From the NCBI GenBank assembly GCA_030684415.1, contig JAUXNL010000562.1, positions 1-13,131 on the forward strand: 13,131 nt of DNA. The letters are read 5' to 3'. The first letter of the stretch is position 1, and the number at the start of each line of letters is the position of its first letter. Below the pieces are notes generated by a model. The model was not told where the DNA came from and made no database searches. It saw only the letters and a program-made list of their open reading frames with translations. Position numbers and translations under genes: made by a program. This document shows, in pieces, positions 1-7,031 of the stretch. Source of the DNA: Moraxellaceae bacterium. GTDB taxonomy: Bacteria > Pseudomonadota > Gammaproteobacteria > Pseudomonadales > Moraxellaceae.

Positions 1-393
1 GTAAGCAAAGAAAGCCGACTCCTGCGGAGGGCTCGCGCATCATGACGGCGGCTCCTGTAGCCGAGGCAACGTGGGCGTGTTCGCGCCTTCGTTGCTGCGC
101 AACGGGCGTCTCACAATCAGCTTCTGTGTCGGGAAGAAAGCACTGCGTCGTAGGTGAAGCGATGAGTGTGGGTGGCTTGTGGGGGGTGATGGCGCTGTAT
201 TCTCTTTTCGGTTGAAACGAGCTTTCTGCCGCGGCGCTGGATAGCGGTATTTTCGCTGGCTTCGTGTTCGCTATGAATACTTCCAGTGGGGCGTAGGCGG
301 AGAGCCTGTGTCTTCACGTTGCTGCCAGGTCTGCAATCGGCAACGCGGTTATTCAGGGCCTCACTGGGTAGTGGCGGGACAGTACCGTTTGTG
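1..393. other. Non-coding left edge, no supported gene
   Basis: I see no convincing gene here. One forward frame stays open from base 3 to about base 224, but its translation matches nothing I recognise and it enters from outside the window, so a gene end from the left cannot be excluded. A small perfect hairpin lies at 90-104 (CGTTGC, loop TGC, GCAACG) without a T-run, so it is not an obvious terminator. The first 30 bases (AAAGAAAG followed by CTCC-TGC-GGAG) resemble intergenic repeat sequence that I have seen in related genomes, but this is memory only. I also see no clear terminator for the DUF808 gene that ends at 394. Confidence 0.4.
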
Positions 394-1344
394 TCAGGGA
401 CTCAGGGATTTTTTGGCGCGCTGGGTGGCGGTGACGGCGAGCAACACGAGGGCGCCGGCGATCACGCCGGTCACGGCATCAAGCAGGGAGGGCACAATGG
501 CAGCGAGCAGCGGGCCGATGCCCGAAACGCTCGCAAGTGGCAGCGCGATGTGGCCAAGCAAGTGATGCAGCGCGGGCCAGTTGTGCACAAGAATGCCGCC
601 ACCCACCATGAACATGGCCAGGGTACCGGCGATAGACAAGAACTTCATCAACAGTGGCGCTGCGCGTAAGAGGAAGGCACCGAGCACATGCTGTGCGCGC
701 ACGGCAATACTTTCACCATCGCGACGGCTGAGCCACAAACCGGCATCGTCCAGCTTTACGATAGCGGCCACAAAACCGTACACCCCGACGGTCATCAGCA
801 AGGCGATGCCGACGAGCACACCAACTTGCACCGAAAAGGTTTTGGCGGCGACCGTGCCTAGCGAGATCACAATGATTTCCGCCGACAAAATGAAGTCAGT
901 GCGCACGGCACCGCGAATCTTGTCGCGCTCGAATGCCAGTACATCCACGGCGGGGTCGGCGAGGGCCGTCACCAATGCGGCATGACGGGCCTGCTTGTGC
1001 TCTTTGCCGTGCAGATATTTGTGCGCCAGCTTTTCAAAACCCTCGAAGCAAAGAAAAGCGCCGCCCACCATCAGCAGGGGCACAATCAGCCAAGACGCAA
1101 AGGCACTGATGAGCAGCGCCGCCGGCACCAGAATGGCTTTGTTGCGCATCGACCCTTTGGCCACCGCCCATACCACCGGCAACTCGCGGTCGGCGCTGAC
1201 GCCGGTGACTTGCTGTGCATTGAGCGCCAAGTCATCGCCGAGGACGCCAGCGGTTTTCTTCGCGGCGACCTTGCTCATGACGGCGACATCGTCGAGCAGC
1301 GTGGCAATGTCATCAATCAGGGCAAAGAGGCTGGAGCCGGCCAT
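394..1344 (-). CDS. DUF808 family (YedI-like) inner-membrane protein
   Basis: A 316-residue integral membrane protein of the DUF808 family, to which E. coli YedI belongs. The family has no established biochemical function. The N-terminus (MAGSSLFALIDDIATLLDDV, then MSKVAAKKTAGVLGDDLALN) is the conserved DUF808 opening, and the cytosolic-looking stretch around residues 100-150 (FEGFEKLAHK, DKIRGAVRTDFILSAEI) is also characteristic. Hydrophobic segments suggest several membrane spans near residues 70-100, 152-195, 225-252 and 285-305. I chose ATG 1344 because it matches the family start and has AAGGA eight bases upstream. An in-frame TTG at 1362 and ATG at 1353 would add a few unconserved residues. 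The length is normal for the family. It stands alone, 474 bp downstream of the efflux operon and behind that operon's terminator, so it probably has its own promoter in 1345-1600. The family assignment is secure; the role is unknown. Confidence 0.9.
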   Translation of the reverse strand: MAGSSLFALIDDIATLLDDVAVMSKVAAKKTAGVLGDDLALNAQQVTGVSADRELPVVWAVAKGSMRNKAILVPAALLISAFASWLIVPLLMVGGAFLCFEGFEKLAHKYLHGKEHKQARHAALVTALADPAVDVLAFERDKIRGAVRTDFILSAEIIVISLGTVAAKTFSVQVGVLVGIALLMTVGVYGFVAAIVKLDDAGLWLSRRDGESIAVRAQHVLGAFLLRAAPLLMKFLSIAGTLAMFMVGGGILVHNWPALHHLLGHIALPLASVSGIGPLLAAIVPSLLDAVTGVIAGALVLLAVTATQRAKKSLSP

Positions 1345-1637
1345 CGAGGTCATCCTTGGCAATCAGGTGGGCAGGAGCGCCGATGATACGCAAGCGGCTC
1401 GGGAAATACCTGAGCCCTTGGCAGTAAAATCCTTGTTGGCGCATCCGGGATGAGAGGAAGAGCGTCAGTGGCTGAAGCTTGCGCTCTGGCATGCGGCGCT
1501 GCATCCGCTTGCTGAAGCGGCATCGATAAGACTTTCTTGAGCTTGCTCAAGACTTCAGCATAAACTGATTTCCAGCTGCCGGCTCTTTTCGACACTCTCG
1601 GCTCCTTCGGAGTCATTCGGCAGGGCTCTCCTGCGCT

Positions 1638-1670
1638 TGTCGAAGGATTCCGGTGAGCCCTGTCGAAGGA
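1638..1670. repeat. Direct repeat TGTCGAAGGA, two copies
   Basis: Two exact copies of TGTCGAAGGA start 23 bases apart (1638 and 1661). A third related GTCGAAGGG is at 1726-1734, followed by the palindrome GGGCTCAGCCC. The pattern fits a degenerate dispersed repeat family rather than a regulator site, because it lies downstream of one gene's terminator and more than 290 bp from the next start codon. Confidence 0.45.
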
Positions 1671-1780
1671 GGCATTTAATAACTCCGTTCGCTCTAAGTC
1701 AGCCTCAGAGGGATTTCAGTTGGTCGTCGAAGGGCTCAGCCCGAAAAGCTCCGGGTGACTCAAAGTCTCTCTAACAGCTT

Positions 1781-1811
1781 GCTGAAAAACGCCCACCCCG
1801 GGCTTTTCAGC
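1781..1811 (-). terminator. Intrinsic terminator after the MacB-type permease
   Basis: Read on the minus strand, seven bases after the permease stop codon (TAA, 1819-1821), the sequence forms GCTGAAAA-GCCC, loop GGGGT, GGGC-GT-TTTTCAGC. The stem has 12 paired positions with a two-base bulge. The A-rich left arm and the T-run inside the right arm are typical of a rho-independent terminator. It would end the efflux operon transcript and separate it from the DUF808 gene. Confidence 0.75.
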
Positions 1812-1818
1812 GCTCGGC

Positions 1819-3039
1819 TTACTGGTAGCGCAATGCTTCGATGGGCTTGAGCTTCGATGCCTTGCTGGCCGGATAAAAGCCGAAAAAAATGCCGATGGCT
1901 GTGGCCACCGTGAAGGCCATGATAATCGACGACAGCGTGACCAACACCAGCAACTTGCCCGTACTCGCCACCGCAACCGCGCCACCCACCCCGATCAGCA
2001 CGCCGACCAGACAACCCGCCACAGAAATGATCACCGCCTCCAACAGGAATTGCAGGCGGATATCGCCCGGCCTTGCGCCAATCGCCATGCGGATACCAAT
2101 TTCACGCGTACGCTCCGTCACCGACACCAGCATGATGTTCATGATGCCGATGCCGCCGACAATCAGCGAAATCGAGGCAATTGCTCCCAGCATCAGCGAC
2201 ATCACGGCGGTGGTTTCGGCGGCGGTGTTCGCCAGTGCGGTCAGATTCTGCACCGTGAAATCGTCATCCTGACCTTCTCCGATACGATGCCGTTCGCGCA
2301 GCAGCGTCTTGATGCCGCTGTCCACACGCGGCATGTCGGCCTCGCTCTCTGCCTGCACCATGATCATGCGCAGCGAATCACGAAATCGCGACCCCTGTAG
2401 GCGGCGCTGCGCCGTGGTCAGCGGAATGATGATGGTGTCGTCCTGATCACGGCCATCCAGGCTTTGGCCCTTGCTGGCCAGCACACCAATCACCTCGAAC
2501 GGATTGTTGCGGATGCGGATGGTTTGCCCGATGGGGTTTTCGCCTGCAAACAGGTTTTCGACAATCTGTTTGCCGACCAACGCTACCTGTGCGCCGGTGC
2601 GCATCTCATTGTCGTCGAAGGCATAGCCCTGCACCACGGCCCAATCGCGAAGCGGAAAGTAATCGCCGTTGCTGCCGATGATTTGTGTATTCCAGTTGCT
2701 GGTGCCGTACACCACCTGCTGGTTCATCTGCGTGATCGGCGCCATGTACTTTACGCCGGGTAATTCGGCGATTGCGCGGGCATCGCCAAGATTCAGGTTT
2801 TGCGCACCGCCAAAGCCACTGCGCACTCCATTGGCCGATGTGGTGCCCGGCATCACGATGAAGAGGTTGGAGCCCATGCTCGCAATCGACATCTGCACCT
2901 GCTTCTGAACGCCATTACCGATGGCGAGCATGAGGATCACGGCGCCCACACCAATAATCATGCCGAGCATGGTGAGAAAACTGCGCAGGCGGTTGGCGCG
3001 CATCGCTGATAGCGCTTCACGCAACATCACGAAAAACAT
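1819..3039 (-). CDS. MacB-type ABC transporter permease (FtsX fold)
   Basis: A 406-residue inner-membrane permease of the MacB/FtsX type. It should transmit ATP-driven conformational change to the periplasm in a MacAB-TolC-like pump; substrates (macrolides, peptides, siderophores, lipids) cannot be told from sequence. Domains in order: first membrane helix at about 18-42 (FLTMLGMIIGVGAVILMLAI), a MacB_PCD periplasmic domain at about 43-270, then the FtsX domain with helices near 276-303, 330-355 and 365-390. The coupling segment SVTERTREIGIRMAIGA (306-322) is the family hallmark. Unlike E. coli MacB, where ATPase and permease are fused, the ATPase here is the separate gene upstream. ATG 3039 has GGGAG seven bases upstream; an ORF extension to 3192 runs through a repeat element and is not real. 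It is the last gene of the operon, 383 bp after the ATPase gene, and is followed by a terminator. Confidence 0.93.
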   Translation of the reverse strand: MFFVMLREALSAMRANRLRSFLTMLGMIIGVGAVILMLAIGNGVQKQVQMSIASMGSNLFIVMPGTTSANGVRSGFGGAQNLNLGDARAIAELPGVKYMAPITQMNQQVVYGTSNWNTQIIGSNGDYFPLRDWAVVQGYAFDDNEMRTGAQVALVGKQIVENLFAGENPIGQTIRIRNNPFEVIGVLASKGQSLDGRDQDDTIIIPLTTAQRRLQGSRFRDSLRMIMVQAESEADMPRVDSGIKTLLRERHRIGEGQDDDFTVQNLTALANTAAETTAVMSLMLGAIASISLIVGGIGIMNIMLVSVTERTREIGIRMAIGARPGDIRLQFLLEAVIISVAGCLVGVLIGVGGAVAVASTGKLLVLVTLSSIIMAFTVATAIGIFFGFYPASKASKLKPIEALRYQ

Positions 3040-3085
3040 GCATCGTCTCCCGTTGTCTGGAAATAGCGACTTGCCACATTTTTTT

Positions 3086-3154
3086 GTGGGGGCGGCTTTA
3101 GCCGCGATAGGCAGATTTTCATCTTGATGGCTTCGCGGCTGAAGCCGCTCCCAC
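3086..3154. repeat. REP doublet (REPIN/BIME-like), GTGGG-GCGGC type
   Basis: Two 22-base palindromic units face each other: GTGGGGGCGGC..GCCGCGA at 3086-3107 and TCGCGGC..GCCGCTCCCAC at 3133-3154, separated by 25 bases. Each unit forms its own stem (GCGGCT / AGCCGC), and the two pair with each other over about 22 positions with two mismatches. This is the architecture of a REPIN, the mobile form of REP sequences moved by RAYT transposases in Pseudomonas and relatives. No RAYT gene is in the window. Confidence 0.8.
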
Positions 3155-3231
3155 AATAGTGCTGGCTGTCCGGAAGTGGGCTTTCGCCACATGAAAATGC
3201 ATGAAGTCCATGGCTAACATTTTTGGCAAGG

Positions 3232-3322
3232 GCGAACTCATTCGCACAGGGTGCGCCGACACTGCCATCAAGCGTCTCATGGCAGGTGCTCCCCCCAGTG
3301 AGGGGCGTGCGAATGAATTCGC
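3232..3322. repeat. Second inverted-repeat element, GCGAA..TTCGC type
   Basis: GCGAACTCATTCGCAC at 3232-3247 is the reverse complement of GTGCGAATGAATTCGC at 3307-3322 except for one base. Each arm is itself a small palindrome (GCGAA-CTCA-TTCGC; GCGAAT-GA-ATTCGC). The 59-base interior holds a further hairpin, CTGCCAT at 3262-3268 with ATGGCAG at 3279-3285. It differs in sequence from the REP doublet 77 bp away, so it is a different repeat family, possibly another REPIN. The transcript could fold into a cloverleaf-like structure. Confidence 0.65.
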
Positions 3323-3422
3323 ATCTACAGAAACTTCCGTCACGGCAAGTGCTGTCGCTAAAAAATGGGCTCGATGAGCATCGGAATAGACGCCAGCATG
3401 GGAATGAGTCTGGGCATGAGCT

Positions 3423-4133
3423 TCATGCATGATGCAGCCCCGCAGCGACGGGGCCATCGTAGCGGACATGGCCGTCCACCAGCCGCACCAGCCGTTGTGC
3501 ATGCGCGGCAATATCGGGCTCGTGTGTCACCAGCAGCAGCGTAATGCCCTGATCACGGTTGAGCTCGGCGAACAGCGCCATGATTTCTTCGCTGGTTTGC
3601 GTATCGAGATTGCCGGTGGGCTCGTCAGCCAGCACCAGCGCGGGGGTGTTGACCAAGGCGCGGGCAATGGCCACGCGCTGTTGCTGCCCGCCGGAAATCT
3701 GCATGGGCAGCGCATCCACACGATGGCCCAGGCCAACGCGCTCCAGCATGGCCGCCGCTCGCTTGCGACGTTCGGCCACGGGCACGCCGGCATAGACCAG
3801 CGGTAACGCGACGTTGTCGGCCAGTGTGGCACGCGGCAGCAAATTAAAGCCTTGAAACACAAAACCGATGTAGCGATTGCGGATGCCGGCCAGCGCTATC
3901 GGATCCAGATGTGAAACCTCAACGCCATCGAGCCGGTAACTGCCCGACGTGGGCGTATCGAGGCAGCCCAGAATATTCATGAACGTGGATTTGCCGGAGC
4001 CGGACGGTCCCATGACGGCAATAAATTCGCCACGCCGGATTTCAACATCCAGCCCCTTGAGAATGTGCACCGGCCCGGCACCAGACTCGTAGTCTTTGCA
4101 CAAACCGCGCACCGAAAGAACAGAATCGCTCAT
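3423..4133 (-). CDS. MacB/LolD-type ABC transporter ATPase
   Basis: A 236-residue nucleotide-binding subunit that powers the adjacent permease at the cytosolic face. All motifs are intact: Walker A GPSGSGKST (42-50), Q-loop Gln94 in FVFQGFNLLP, signature ISGGQ (146-150) followed by QQRVAIARAL, Walker B LVLADE (166-171), D-loop NLD (175-177) and switch His204 in LVTHEPDIA. The motif wording is that of the MacB/LolD/FtsE group of ATPases that work with FtsX-fold permeases, and 236 residues is the usual length of such stand-alone subunits. I chose ATG 4133 because GGAGG lies about six bases upstream and because the longer reading frame to 4202 overlaps the adaptor gene and adds 23 unconserved residues. 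The adaptor gene ends 13 bp upstream, so co-transcription is likely. The partner permease lies beyond a 383-bp repeat-bearing gap. Confidence 0.95.
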   Translation of the reverse strand: MSDSVLSVRGLCKDYESGAGPVHILKGLDVEIRRGEFIAVMGPSGSGKSTFMNILGCLDTPTSGSYRLDGVEVSHLDPIALAGIRNRYIGFVFQGFNLLPRATLADNVALPLVYAGVPVAERRKRAAAMLERVGLGHRVDALPMQISGGQQQRVAIARALVNTPALVLADEPTGNLDTQTSEEIMALFAELNRDQGITLLLVTHEPDIAAHAQRLVRLVDGHVRYDGPVAAGLHHA

Positions 4134-4146
4134 GACTGCCTCCGGC

Positions 4147-5673
4147 TTACATGCCGAAGCGCATGCCGCGCGACTGCGCGTTGGCCTGTGCATCTTTGCC
4201 AACTAGCTCCTCGACCACGACCAGATCACCCGCTTTGAATTCATCGCCGGTCAGTTCGGTATAGCGACGGTCGGTAATACCAATGCGTACTTTCACCACT
4301 TGCAGTTTGCCGTCGCGCAGCACGTGCACGCGACCAACTCCGCCTGCGCCACCTTGCATACCCCCCTGCATACCCCCGCCACCGTCACGGGCGCTGCCAC
4401 GGCGGCCGCCTCGGCCTTCGCTTTCTTGCGCCGCACCTTCAACACCACGATCAGCTGAGCCGGATGCAGGCGCTGCGCCGGCGGGTGCCATCACAGAAGC
4501 AGAGCCGGTTGCCGCCGGAGCAGACGCCACGGCAGAGGGCTCGCCTTGTGCCGCAGCCTGTTCACGCCGAGCGCGCCATGCAGCACGCTCTTCTTCGCTG
4601 AGTTCGCGACGTGGCCCGCGCTCGCCCCTTACGGCATCGCCATCCGCCGCAACTGCCGCCGAGAGGAAAAATCCACCGAGTGCCGATGTGCGCGCCGCTG
4701 CCGGCTTTTCTTCTGGCGCTGGCAACACCAGGCTTTCATCACTGGGCTTGAAGCGCAGCGCGGCATTCGGCACGCGCAGCACATCGCGGCGCTCCTGCAC
4801 ACCGATATCTACATAGGCGGTCATGCCCGGCAGCAATTTTTCTTCCGGGTTTTCCACCGCAACCACTACGTTGTACGTCACCACGTTCTGTTCGGTTTTC
4901 GGGTTCAAGCGAATCTGTTTGACCGCACCCTGAAAGCGCTGGCCGGAAAATGCATCCACACGGAAGCTGACTTTCTGACCGACGCGGATCTGGCCGATGT
5001 CGGCTTCCGCGAAGTAGGCGTCGATCTGCATTTCGCGCAGGTCTTTGGCAATCTTGAATAATTCAGGCGTGTTGAAACTGGCCGCCACCGTCTGCCCGGC
5101 ATCCACGGCGCGCAACACCACTACGCCGGACACCGGTGAGCGGATGACCGAATAACCGAGATTGGCGCGGTCACGCGCGACTTGCGAACGCGCCTGCACC
5201 AACCGCGCTTGCGCGTCACGGAAAGCCTGCTGGGTTTTGTCGAGCTCCTGCTGCGAGACAAAGCCATCTTTAGCGAGCGGCGCAATGCGGTCGATATCAC
5301 TTTGCGCGAGCCGCAAAGCCGATTGCGCAGAAGCAAGGCTGGCTTCGCTCTGCTGCAAGGAGGCGCGCAGCAGTGCATCGTCAAGCTGCATCAACACCTG
5401 GCCCTGCTGCACGCGATCATTGAAATCGGCATATAGGGCGGTGATGGTGCCAGAGACTTGCGTGCCCACGCTGACCAGCGTCACCGGGTTGAGTGTGCCG
5501 TTGGCGGACACGCGCTGCGAAATGTCGCCTCGGTCTATCGCTTCGGTACGAAAGCGCGCAGATATATCGTCGCTACCGCGCCAGAAATACGCGGCAAGCG
5601 CCAACAGCAGCAGTGCCGTGACAATCACTGGCCAAGTGAGGAACGAACGGATTTTCTGGAGAAGCGATGTCAT
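4147..5673 (-). CDS. macA: MacA-type periplasmic adaptor (membrane fusion protein)
   Basis: A 508-residue adaptor linking the ABC transporter to the outer-membrane channel. A membrane anchor (PVIVTALLLLALAAYFW, 15-31) holds it to the inner membrane. The two halves of the lipoyl-like domain are at about 65-98 (GTQVSGTITALYADFNDRVQ) and 174-197 (YSVIRSPVSGVVVLRAVDAG), flanking an alpha-helical hairpin at 100-172. The beta-barrel domain is at about 212-290, and membrane-proximal strands resume at 448-491 (VHVLRDGKLQVVKVRIG). This is the MacA plan, but E. coli MacA has about 370 residues. The excess is a low-complexity insert at about 318-447, rich in Ala, Gly and Arg, with a charged patch ELSEEERAAWRARREQ (357-372) and a Gly/Met end (MQGGMQGG). 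The start ATG (5671-5673) overlaps the TolC-type stop as ATGA, indicating translational coupling. The gene symbol reflects family likeness, not proven substrate. Confidence 0.92.
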   Translation of the reverse strand: MTSLLQKIRSFLTWPVIVTALLLLALAAYFWRGSDDISARFRTEAIDRGDISQRVSANGTLNPVTLVSVGTQVSGTITALYADFNDRVQQGQVLMQLDDALLRASLQQSEASLASAQSALRLAQSDIDRIAPLAKDGFVSQQELDKTQQAFRDAQARLVQARSQVARDRANLGYSVIRSPVSGVVVLRAVDAGQTVAASFNTPELFKIAKDLREMQIDAYFAEADIGQIRVGQKVSFRVDAFSGQRFQGAVKQIRLNPKTEQNVVTYNVVVAVENPEEKLLPGMTAYVDIGVQERRDVLRVPNAALRFKPSDESLVLPAPEEKPAAARTSALGGFFLSAAVAADGDAVRGERGPRRELSEEERAAWRARREQAAAQGEPSAVASAPAATGSASVMAPAGAAPASGSADRGVEGAAQESEGRGGRRGSARDGGGGMQGGMQGGAGGVGRVHVLRDGKLQVVKVRIGITDRRYTELTGDEFKAGDLVVVEELVGKDAQANAQSRGMRFGM

Positions 5674-7031
5674 GGCACAAGCTCGGTGTTCAAGGTGGCC
5701 GGGGCCAGCGTGCCGGTGGCACGGGCGAGGGAGATGCGGGCGCGCGCCCAGTCGTAGCGTGCTTTCACGAATTGCTGGCGCGCCGCCGCCAGCGCACTTT
5801 GCGCGTTGAGCACATTGATCAGATTGCCGAGGCCGGCCTGGTAGCGGGCGAGGGCGCCACGCTGTGACTCATCAGCGGCGCTCACGAGATCTTGCGTGGC
5901 AGCGAGCGACGCCGTGGCTGTGCGCAATGTCTGCCACGACTCCCACACTTCTTGCGACACCAATTGGCGCTGGCGCTCCAGTTCGTTCTGCGCGATGTCC
6001 ACCTGGCTCTGCGCCAAGCGCAAAGAGGCGGCGCGCTGGCCGCCGGTATAGAGCGGGATGTTCAGGCTGAGACCGATGGAGCCGCTGTCGCCGGTGCTGT
6101 TACTGCTCTGCGTCCAGCCTTGTCGGGCCGACAGGCGCAAATCCGGGCGATCCGCGGCGCGTGACTGGTCGAGCGAGGCTTCGGCGGCCGCCACCCGCTG
6201 GCGCTGCGCCACCAGATCGGGGCGCAGGCGCTCGGCTTCGGCCAGAAACGGTTCCAGTGCTGGCAAGGCAGGCGCCTCGGGCACAGCATCCGGGGCGGCC
6301 AGCGTCAGTGTGGTGCTCGCCGGAAAACCGAGCACGATGGCAAGCTGGCCGCGCGCGATCTGCTGGTCGCCTTCGCGCTGCAAGGTGGCGAGCCTGGCTT
6401 GCGATAACGCCGTTTGCGCTTGCAGCAGGTCTTCACGCGTGGCCACACCCACGCGCTGGCGCACGCTGGCCGCGCGCAGGGTTTCGGCCGCCGCAGTTTC
6501 GGACTCACGGCTGGCGGCAAGTGCGGCATCGCTGGCAAACCACTGGTAATAGGCATCCACCGCTTGGCGCGTCACGTCCTGCAAGGTGGCATCGCGACTG
6601 GCCTGCACAGCGGAAAGCGTCAGCTCGGCTTGCCGGCGGGTGGCACTGCGCGCGCCAAAGTCGTAGAGCAACCAGCCGAGGGAAATGTCGGCACTGGTCT
6701 GGTCTTCGTTACCAGGGGTGGCGCTGTCGCCGAAGCGGCGGGTCTGGCCCAGCGATGCATCGACCGTGGGGCGGTAGGCCGCGTTTGCCGAATCGACACG
6801 CGCGGCCTGTGCCTCGGCATTGAGCCAGGCGCCACGCGTGGCGGGATTGCGGCACAGGGCAACACGCACGACGCCCGCCAAGTCCAGCGGCGTGGAAGAT
6901 GCGGCGCAGTCTGCCGCCGCAGACGCCGTGGCGGCCGCCGTCACTGGCTGAGGCAGGGGCAGCACCATGGCCAGCACGAGCGCTGGCGCAGACCAGCGAA
7001 AAACGGAAGAACGCAAATAAAGATGGGGCAT
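5670..7031 (-). CDS. TolC-family outer-membrane efflux protein
   Basis: A 453-residue outer-membrane channel of the OEP/TolC family, the exit duct for the pump encoded downstream. The N-terminus is a signal peptide: a positively charged start, a hydrophobic core (PALVLAMVLPLPQPV, 16-30) and small residues at 32-40. There is no lipobox, so it is not expected to be a lipoprotein. The internal duplication typical of the family is visible: YDFGARSATRRQAE (123-136) is echoed by PLYTGGQRAASLRLAQ (326-341), and the C-terminal repeat helix ends in NVLNAQSALAAARQQFVKARYDW. Cys42 and Cys60 in the mature N-terminus could form a disulfide (inference). I chose ATG 7031 because the signal peptide starts there; a GTG at 7103 would add 24 polar residues before it. 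The ribosome-binding site is weak. It is the first gene of the operon, with its promoter presumably in 7032-7300, and its TGA overlaps the adaptor ATG. Confidence 0.93.
   Translation of the reverse strand: MPHLYLRSSVFRWSAPALVLAMVLPLPQPVTAAATASAAADCAASSTPLDLAGVVRVALCRNPATRGAWLNAEAQAARVDSANAAYRPTVDASLGQTRRFGDSATPGNEDQTSADISLGWLLYDFGARSATRRQAELTLSAVQASRDATLQDVTRQAVDAYYQWFASDAALAASRESETAAAETLRAASVRQRVGVATREDLLQAQTALSQARLATLQREGDQQIARGQLAIVLGFPASTTLTLAAPDAVPEAPALPALEPFLAEAERLRPDLVAQRQRVAAAEASLDQSRAADRPDLRLSARQGWTQSSNSTGDSGSIGLSLNIPLYTGGQRAASLRLAQSQVDIAQNELERQRQLVSQEVWESWQTLRTATASLAATQDLVSAADESQRGALARYQAGLGNLINVLNAQSALAAARQQFVKARYDWARARISLARATGTLAPATLNTELVP

Larger units (their letters stand above)
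1345..1818. other. Hairpin- and repeat-rich intergenic spacer
   Basis: There is no credible gene in these 474 bp. The region holds small inverted repeats: 1396-1416 (GGCTCGGG / CCTGAGCC, one mismatch), 1505-1520 (CCGCTT-GCTG-AAGCGG, perfect), 1535-1552 (TCTTGAG-CTTG-CTCAAGA, perfect), 1732-1742 (GGGCT-C-AGCCC) and the terminator at 1781-1811. The decamer TGTCGAAGGA occurs at 1638-1647 and 1661-1670, and GTCGAAGGG recurs at 1726-1734. These resemble dispersed intergenic repeats of many Proteobacteria (inference from memory). The promoter for the DUF808 gene must lie here, but I see no strong -35/-10 pair. Confidence 0.6.
3040..3422. other. Operon-internal spacer carrying two inverted-repeat elements
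   Basis: This 383-bp gap sits between the ATPase stop and the permease start. The other junctions of the same operon are a 4-bp overlap and a 13-bp gap. It holds the REP doublet at 3086-3154 and a second inverted-repeat element at 3232-3322. Frames reading through it give repeat-type translations with no similarity I recognise. Whether transcription crosses it, or the permease has its own promoter here, cannot be decided by eye. Confidence 0.7.

Noticed and set aside
117..317. A 66-codon minus-strand frame downstream of the DUF808 gene
   Set aside because: No similarity recognised, no clear ribosome-binding site, and basic random-like composition.
3086..3322. CRISPR array
   Set aside because: The repeats are inverted pairs of two different sequences, not evenly spaced direct repeats.
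3360..3383. Possible terminator after the ATPase gene on the minus strand (short hairpin plus six T)
   Set aside because: The stem is only four base pairs and is separated from the T-run by several bases; too weak to call, although partial termination there would fit the split expression idea.
3119..3511. A 130-codon minus-strand frame across the ATPase-permease gap
   Set aside because: It begins inside the ATPase gene and ends in the REP doublet. The translation through the repeats (VGAASAAKPSR type) is typical of spurious REP-derived frames.
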